Positions 57,397-64,000 of a DNA stretch of 64,000 nucleotides are shown one piece after another; position 1 is the first letter of the stretch, and each line of letters opens with the position of its first letter. The notes under the pieces are model-generated. The model did no database searches. It saw only the letters and a program-made list of their open reading frames with translations, and was not told where the DNA came from. This stretch comes from Hydractinia symbiolongicarpus (taxonomy: Eukaryota; Cnidaria; Hydrozoa; Anthoathecata; Hydractiniidae): assembly GCF_029227915.1 (NCBI RefSeq), contig NC_079877.1, positions 24,825,851 to 24,889,850 on the forward strand. The letters are read 5' to 3'. The translations under genes were made by a program, and so were the position numbers.

Positions 57397-58296
57397 GAAT
57401 ATATGTTATAGGTGTCTTCATTAGACACAGTGTCGGCTATTTGAATGTTGACATTTTGCCGTGTGTTATTAATTACATTGGATACAACTGCTTCTGGATA
57501 ACCATTGATTTTTATAAACACATTTTTAATTGATTTAGTTCGTATTTCAGATCTTGTGATGAAGAGAATATATTAAATGCTCTCAACACCAACGATATAA
57601 CTGTTCCAACTTTCCATGGGCGTGGTGCAAACGAATACCAGTGCATGTATATGTCAGTGTTCGTGCCTTTTCGATAAATGGATGTGTTAAATGAACCATC
57701 ATTCATACGTTTCACTTTCACATGAAGAAAGGCTATGTAATTGTCGTTTTCAACTTCATATGTAAACTGGACATTCGAATGGTAACTATTAAGTGTCACC
57801 AGCACATTGATTATCTGGTTTTCCTTAACAAAACATATAGTGTCATCTACATATCGCTTCCAAACTTTTACTGAATTTTCTAGTTTTGGGACTATTTCAT
57901 TCTCCCACTCAACCATGAAGATATTTTCTAGGACTAGTCCTAGAGGCGAGCCCATTGCTACACCATCAACCTGAATATACAGTTGGTTGTTAAAACTGAA
58001 ATGTACATGTTTTGTCGCTTAATTTTTGCTTCTATAACTTTTTCAACATATATCTTTTTCAATATTATGTCTATCGTTTGTTCCAAAGGGACGTTGATGA
58101 ATAAACTAGTGACGTCAAAAGATACTAGTTTGTAGTTATGAGGTATCTTCTCTCCTTTCAATGATGATATGAAATCTAAAGAGCTTTCAGTAGTATATGT
58201 TGACTTTGTCAGTGGTGTTAACAATTTCGCAAGGTACTTTGATGTGTTATAAGTAGCGGAATGATAGATCACTAAAAGCGCGATAAGAACTCTCAC
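57391..58296 (-). mobile_element. Penelope-like element, second subfamily, degenerate
   Basis: Minus-strand pieces give YNTSKYLAKLLTPLTKSTYT, motif A VSFDVTSLFINVPLEQTIDI, a frameshift at about 57957, motif B MGSPLGLVLENIF, motif C WKRYVDDTICFVK, FTYEVENDNYIAFL, and STSIYRK-like NTSIYRKGTNTDIYMHW. A second frameshift near 57520 leads to KINGYPEAVVSNVINN and a stop at about 57391. The wording differs from the other two Penelope copies, so two subfamilies are present. The N-terminal third and the GIY-YIG domain are missing. Confidence 0.85.
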
Positions 58297-60150
58297 ATCC
58301 TAAAACATTTAGTCACTGAGAATCACCCACTTGCTGAACAAAAGAACTTCAGTATTTTAATAGATAATGTTCACCACTTTAAAAGAAAAAAATAGCTGAG
58401 GCCATGTATATTCTTGATAACAGTCCCACGCTTAATGTACAGGAATTGTCTGTTCCATTAAAATTGTTTTAAGATAAATATTATTTATAGTCAACAAGGG
58501 GATGAGTGCATTTGTGCTCCGCGCAGTGGACGTTACCCTTACCAACGGTATATAATTTAAATACCCTTGTGTTCGCCGTTATGTGTTATATGTTTTGTTA
58601 AGTATTGTTTTATACATCCTCTGTGTATTATGTAGTTGTTGAAAATTATATTTAAAAAACTTGTAAGATAATTGTAATATTTTACGTTGATAATGTCTTG
58701 TAGAAATAATTATATTTTAACAAAGTTGAAATTATAATTTTGATAGAAAAAAATTTAGGTAACGTTTTAAAGAGCGTTGACAAAAGAACCTTTTTTAGAT
58801 CGCGTTAAAAACAGAGAATGGCGATAGAACAGGTTTGTTTAGATCGCTTTTTAAAAGTTTAAAAACGAAAAGTGGCGATAGAAATACTTTTTTTGATCAT
58901 GTTTTAAAAATTTAAGAACAAAGAACGGCGATAGAAAAGCTTCGTTAGATCGCATAGCTAAAAGCGACGATAGAAATGCTTTTTAGATCGCATCGCAAAA
59001 ACAAAATGTTGTCACAAAATTAAAATGTCAAGTTAGATTTTTAGATTTTTTTTTGTATATATTGAAATTTTATTTGTATTTGAAATCTTGTCGTGAAGGA
59101 AAAAGTCCCGAACGTAGAATTTTTTCGTTTACATTGTTTTTTATAAGAAGAATTTTTGAAAGTTTTGGATGTTAAAAAATATGTTTCCATGATAAAGAAA
59201 TATTAGTAAAAAAGTTTTAAAAAGTAGCAGCATTAATTTTTTTAAAATATTTAGACCATTGGATTTGTTGTTTTCAAAAAAAAGCTTGTGTTTTTAAATT
59301 ATATCAAGATTAAAATAGTGTTACTTTAATTTAGTTTTGTTATTAAAAAAAAAATCAATGTCCTTCGCGTCTAATTTATTGTGTTGTTGAATCTATTAAT
59401 TTTGCAAGTTGAGCGTATGCGTACCCTTACATCTGGTCTGTACTGTATATAAACTATTATTGAATGTAGGTTGATGCCTTCTGATTTATTCGAATAATTC
59501 GAATTCTGATTTATTCGAATTCGTTTAAAGTCCTAAGAATGCCTTTATTTCATTCTTGCGGTCAGGTTTGGGTCATAATACTGGTTGAACCAATCACAGG
59601 CCAGTATTTAGATTAAGCAGCCATTATGAAATGATAGACAAATGCCGTAATCATAATGTTTTTGGGGTGAAACCTTCATAAATACAATACTGGATTTTTC
59701 GTGGAATACACCTTTACGATAATTCAGGAAAACTAACACTCCATCGCAGCTTATTTAGCGATCGGAGGAGGTAAACATCACACTTTTATAAGAGTTTATT
59801 AATGAGATAACTTTTCTTGCCATGCTTTGTTTTAAATGATAGGTACACATGAATTGTATCTTATTATTATTAACGTTTCCTGAAAATTTGAAAGAATTGA
59901 TACGACAGAAGTTAACAAATTAGAGAAAACACGCTTTCGTCTCTAACAAACTCTCATAAAAACACAATTTTTACCTCCTTTTTTTCCGATATTGTAAAAC
60001 GATGAAGAGCAGTAGAAACGCATGTACAATTGGATTATCGTAAAGATGTATTCTTATTTTTTTTAGTCAAATTATTAATGTTATAGATATTGCTTAATCT
60101 TTGCCATTTTGCAACATTTTACCGTTGTTTTGCTTGTAAATTCTGTTTAA
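58297..60150. other. Gene-free stretch
   Basis: Only the degenerate repeat at 58783-59000 and a partial inverted Penelope end near 58683 are recognisable. A CACCTTTACG motif at 59705 may be a solo MITE end. Confidence 0.45.
58783..59000. repeat. Degenerate tandem repeat, about 55-65 bp, GATCGC / GCGATAGAA
   Basis: Four imperfect units each hold TTTTTAGATCGC followed some 25-40 bases later by GGCGATAGAA. Since GATCGC and GCGAT are near inverses, each unit could fold. Confidence 0.6.
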
Positions 60151-61094
60151 GGTTACTGTAAAGGAAACAATTTTTTTTCTAGGTTTTTTGCAAAAAATTC
60201 ATGACATATAGAAAAAAAAATTCTCTTTCCAATGACATATTTTATAGTCTATAAAAATATTTGGAACATCCCTTTTTTCTGGAAAAAGCCTTTTTAGAGC
60301 TGTTATATTCTTCACACCTTTGAAAAAATATGTGCAAAATGAGTTGAGCATATTTTTTGTAAACATTATGCATAATATGGAACTCCCGTATAAAAATATG
60401 CATAATAATATTTTTTAGATAGTTTACTTTCACTATCGAATTAAAAAAATCAAAGTTAAGGAATATGCATATGAGCTCTCTCTTGTAAACCTGACTTCTG
60501 TCTATTAATAATTCTCAACTACGAAAATCTTTAAAAACAAATATCTCGTTAGTAAATTTTCGCATACATGCCTTTAAGTTTGTGGTCTCTTTTTTCAAAA
60601 GCTTCCTATTGGCTCATTGAAATTTTTGGTAATGAAAAGCTGAAAAAATTATGCACAAAAGGTTCCCGGATTTTTTTGTATAAATTACTGATTAGCGAAT
60701 TATGACGACAGAAAGAAAAAAATATGCATTTTTTGAATGATTATATATAATTACAAATAATTTCATAACGATGTTATTAGAAGAAAAAAATCCGGGAACC
60801 TTTTTGAATTTAATTTATGCTGAATATAATGGTGCGAAAACGAGAAGTCTGCGACCACGCGTTCGGAAAAAGAAGCCATTTGAAAACGTATGGTGAAAAA
60901 AAATTGGTGTGTGTTTATTTCATTATACTTTCTTTTTGGAAAATTACCATCTCACGAAAATAGCACCATCAAAAAAGTCTTTCATCAAGCATTCAGAAAC
61001 AAAAAAACATAAAAAAAAATATAAAAGTATTGATAATTTATATAAGGGTTTTTCTAGACTACTCATCAAGTGAGTTTTTTCCTTTACAGTAACC
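60151..61094. mobile_element. TTAA-flanked element with 17-bp terminal inverted repeats
   Basis: Both ends are GGTTACTGTAAAGGAAA in inverse orientation, identical over 17 bases, each adjoining TTAA (60147-60150 and 61095-61098). TTAA duplication is typical of piggyBac and Kolobok. The length is 944 bp, with no transposase, so it is non-autonomous. The identical ends suggest a young insertion. An internal inverted repeat is at 60657 and 60786. Confidence 0.78.
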
Positions 61095-61317
61095 TTAATT
61101 AAATTCTACTGTGAAGGTTTGAATGTGAAAATTCCACTTGTACCCTCATTGGAGAGCAACAAAGGAGAACATTCCAACCACAAGAATGTGAAGAAATGGA
61201 CTAGCACCCCTATTTTTTTTACCTTCCATGCAGATGCTAAAGCCAGAAATACATAAATGAATGTGGTATTCAGAAAGTTATAGCTAGCTAGAGCTACCAG
61301 GTACTACCTGATTAACT

Positions 61318-61350
61318 TAGCTAGCTAGCTAGCTAGCTAGCTACCTAGCT
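61318..61350. repeat. (TAGC)n microsatellite
   Basis: About eight TAGC units, flanked by degenerate TAGCTAGAGCTACC. Confidence 0.85.
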
Positions 61351-62371
61351 ATTTTCGTGAATTTCACATTAAAAAAATCAGCTACATTCTTACTTCTAAA
61401 AACCAATAATTAAAAATAAAACTGATGGTACATACTTTAATTAGAATTGATTCAGTTTCGGATTTCTCGTTGACCTAAATCGCCAGATTTACCTTGGTAG
61501 ATTTAACGGATGACCTAAAGTAAACATTTGGCTAGGAAGACATATTGCTATGACGTAATTGCCAAAGCTTCGCTCGCCTTGCCGCGCTCCGTGTGTAGAA
61601 ACGGCAAAAAATACGATGAGCGATTTTGGCTGAATGGCCAGATTATGCAAATACGTTAATTTTTGCGACCAACAATGGCGGAACTTTAGCAGCCAAATTT
61701 TTTATGTTCCAGCAATGGGTTCCAGCAGCAGAAAACGTACCCACCATAGTCACAAGATTTGGGATGGAACTGAAGTGCTTCTCTTTCATCAAGCCAAGTA
61801 TATTATGTAAAGTTACGGGTCATAAATTAATTAGATCAGATTAGCTTATAATATAGACCAAAAGCTTTTATGATTGGTATAATTGTTCAGATCTTGCTTC
61901 AAGGATATTCTGGGATCTTGAAATTTGTGATAACTTTTTTAGAAAAAAAGATTTTGTTTACAAAAAGGTTTCAGATAGTTTACAAGAACTTACGAACAAT
62001 CTGTTTTGTAAAAGAGCAGATTTGTTAAAGAATACTTTAGGGAAATCAATTTTCACGAGAATAAATTTTTTGCAGACTTAGAAAGTTTAAAATACCTTAA
62101 TTTGGATACATTAACAAGGATGGTTATATGTACTAAAAGGGATATAAGCTAAATGTGATCAGCAAAGTGGACTGTAAAAAGTACTTCTCTTTCAAAACCA
62201 TAAATAATTGCTATGGTTGTAAAGCAAAAACAAAAATAACAACATGATATGTATAGAAGTATATTTCGTTTGTTTCATGTTAACTACACCTTAAGTTTGA
62301 GGGAAGGGGAAGGATGTCAGGCTTAGTATCAGGCCCAAACCAGCCCCAAACCAGATGTTTCAAACCTTACC

Positions 62372-62610
62372 CTTAAGACTTATCTCGTGGAAACGCGTGC
62401 GTCTCTCATTGAACGCTAACCCAACCTGGGTGTCTCTCGTAGAAACGCAACCCTCTCAGCGAATCTTGTGGAAACGCCAACATTTCGATGAGTCTCGTGG
62501 AATTATCTACATGTCAGCAAATCTCGTGGAAATGCTTAAATCCTAGCGAATCTCGTGAAGTGACCTACATCTCAGCAAATCTCGCGGAAAGGTCTACAAA
62601 CTGCTATTGC
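62372..62610. repeat. Degenerate tandem repeat of about 33-36 bp (AATCTCGTGGAAA)
   Basis: Seven or so units share (A/G)(A/C)TCTCGTGGAAACGC with spacers such as CTACATCTCAGCA. An open + strand frame runs through several units and gives NLVE/SRGI-like peptides, which I take as a by-product of the repeat. Confidence 0.7.
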
Positions 62611-63531
62611 GCAACTCAGTCGTTAGGGAAACACAAACGCATCTTCATCCCATTTAACTCACAAAGGAAGCCCGATATACCACAATTTATCCCAAACTTG
62701 ATTTTAAAAAGAGACAATTTCCATAGTCATTCACTCACATATGATAATGCACAACTAACACAAATAGTAACTACAGTCATATAATAAAACATCAATTAAT
62801 ATGGATTTACTTTTAAGAACTATTAACCACTTATCGAATGTTTCTTCTTTTCGACAAAGCAATGGGCTGGAAATGGCACTCTCATGTCATTAAACTATAA
62901 CTATGCAAATTATATTTTGTATGGGCTGGTGTCTCACGACTCTTGGCACATCATGTTAAAACACCAGTGTTAGCAGAATTTTTGAAAGAAGAATATATCT
63001 CCAGTAACAATTGCTAGTCCAATTTACTTACTCCTAATAATGGTGAAGTCTGGAATACTCCAAAACACTGATGCGGATGTCCTGTAAATTTTGTAGCTAT
63101 GTCTATATTAAAATGGAGACCACTTTTGATACTTATTTTACAAACTCGGAAAATAATCTTTCTATTCACCTTTAAAAAGAACAAAAAAGGGCCAAATTAA
63201 CTGCCTCCGCATGTAAGGTGTTGTGGAAATGCATTGATAGCTTTGAGATTCCACTGAAGTTCTTATTTTGCTTCTCCAATAACTTATATATTCCTGATTT
63301 TTAACGTCACTTTCGTAGCTTGACATTGTGGATGAGAGTATTATCAATACTCAACTTCACTCCAACTAAAAGACAGTGTGACATCTATGCACAAAAAGGT
63401 TGATTCTCTCCTTAACCTTATTGGAGACAAAATCTATAGTCATTTGAAAAGTGAGTTCAAAAGAGAACTTAGAAAACTAGCCTTATTCTTGGGGCTGCCA
63501 ATGGATAAGAGAAGAGTGAACCAAGATCAAT

Positions 63532-63619
63532 CTTGTTCCCAGTCCTTGATGTCTCTTTTTTATATCAGGAAGGCGAGTCACGTCCCGAAAAGAAGCAAGA
63601 TGCCCTGGAGACGAGGTTG
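63532..63619. mobile_element. Short inverted-repeat element, CAACCTCGT family
   Basis: Starts CTTGTTCCCAG and ends GCCCTGGAGACGAGGTTG. The right end is well preserved, the left one decayed. A second right end, GCCCTGGGATCGAGGTTG, is at 63789-63806. Confidence 0.5.
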
Positions 63620-64000
63620 TTCCAGGATATAATTTAACAAGATATAAAAAGGGGAATGACAAATCGTTGGAAATGCAAAAATGTTGCAGCTCACAACCTT
63701 GAGTCCAGCGCTTTTTTTTCTCTTTTTGGTGTAAGAGACAGCAAGAAATATTTCTTTCTCGCTTTTCCTTAAATCAAGAAGAAAAAAGCCCTGGGATCGA
63801 GGTTGGCCGCTCATTAAACTTGCAGATCGCAAGAATAGATTCCTTGAAACTTTCTTCACAGTTAAACTAGTTAACTAAGCTATCTTCGAGGTTAATAAAA
63901 TGAGTTTCTTTTCCGATTTTCCGGTGGTAAAAAATTATGTTGAGTGTCCTTGCTACTGCACAGTGGGTGTATATTAGCCCTCAAACCCGAAAAAGAAAAA

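Larger units (their letters stand above)
61099..64000. other. Right-edge stretch without a recognisable gene
   Basis: It holds a (TAGC)n run, a 35-bp degenerate repeat and short inverted-repeat elements. Two open frames (61626-61844 and 63378-63632, + strand) are unassigned; either could be an exon, but neither resembles a family I can name with confidence. Confidence 0.4.

Noticed and set aside
61626-61844. 72-residue open frame beginning MAEWPDYANT (TTG start)
   Set aside because: No ATG, splice context or family match.
63378-63632. Open frame with LLNLIGDKIYSHLK, faintly like the start of a death domain
   Set aside because: Similarity is too short and vague, and the frame runs into a CAACCTCGT-family repeat; left unassigned.

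Overview
The window is AT-rich eukaryotic DNA. It has spliced protein genes with long introns, GT-AG splice sites in matching phase, and many degraded mobile elements. The gene set (LAMP, MIPEP, VPS26C, an MGAT4-like protein) is metazoan. The Penelope-like elements, mini-Helitrons and TIR elements fit a non-vertebrate animal. I infer a cnidarian, perhaps a hydrozoan; this is an inference, because no sequence comparison could be run.

Layout. (1) 1-6,106: a divergent MGAT4-family (GT54-like) coding exon at the left edge and, 4 kb downstream, a broken second copy. Between them lie nested TA-flanked elements and a tRNA-derived SINE candidate. (2) 7,640-9,480: a dead Penelope-like retroelement. 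(3) 12,818-27,719: two tandem single-domain LAMP genes on the + strand, the second CD68/LAMP-like with a GYxxV lysosomal tail. They share the intron phases 0-1-1 across the LAMP domain, so they are probably a tandem duplication. A cluster of Helitron-like repeats lies between them. (4) 28,461-32,110: a TA-flanked element with roughly 300-bp inverted ends and a decayed gene; another inverted-repeat element is nested in it. (5) 32,514-44,763 (- strand): MIPEP in five exons. Its introns carry a pogo-type element, a MITE-like element and a minisatellite of about 4.1 kb (34-bp unit) with higher-order duplications. (6) 46,158-53,737 (- strand): VPS26C in nine exons, including two microexons of 27 and 23 nt. 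(7) 53,738-64,000: no recognisable host gene; it holds two Penelope fragments, a TTAA-flanked element and several short tandem repeats.

Links between genes. The LAMP proteins (lysosomal membrane), VPS26C (endosomal retriever cargo recycling) and the MGAT4-like protein (N-glycan branching family) all belong to the endomembrane system; MIPEP is mitochondrial. I see no operon-like coupling. The LAMP promoter carries an M-box/CLEAR-like site, TCATGTGA, 137 bp upstream of the start codon.

The exon structures of LAMP, MIPEP and VPS26C were assembled by hand. Reading frame and homologous residues are continuous across every junction, so these three models are strong. Weaker points: the first exon of the upstream LAMP-like gene is missing, the 5' part of the MGAT4-like gene is outside the window, and transposon superfamily names rest on end sequences and short motifs.
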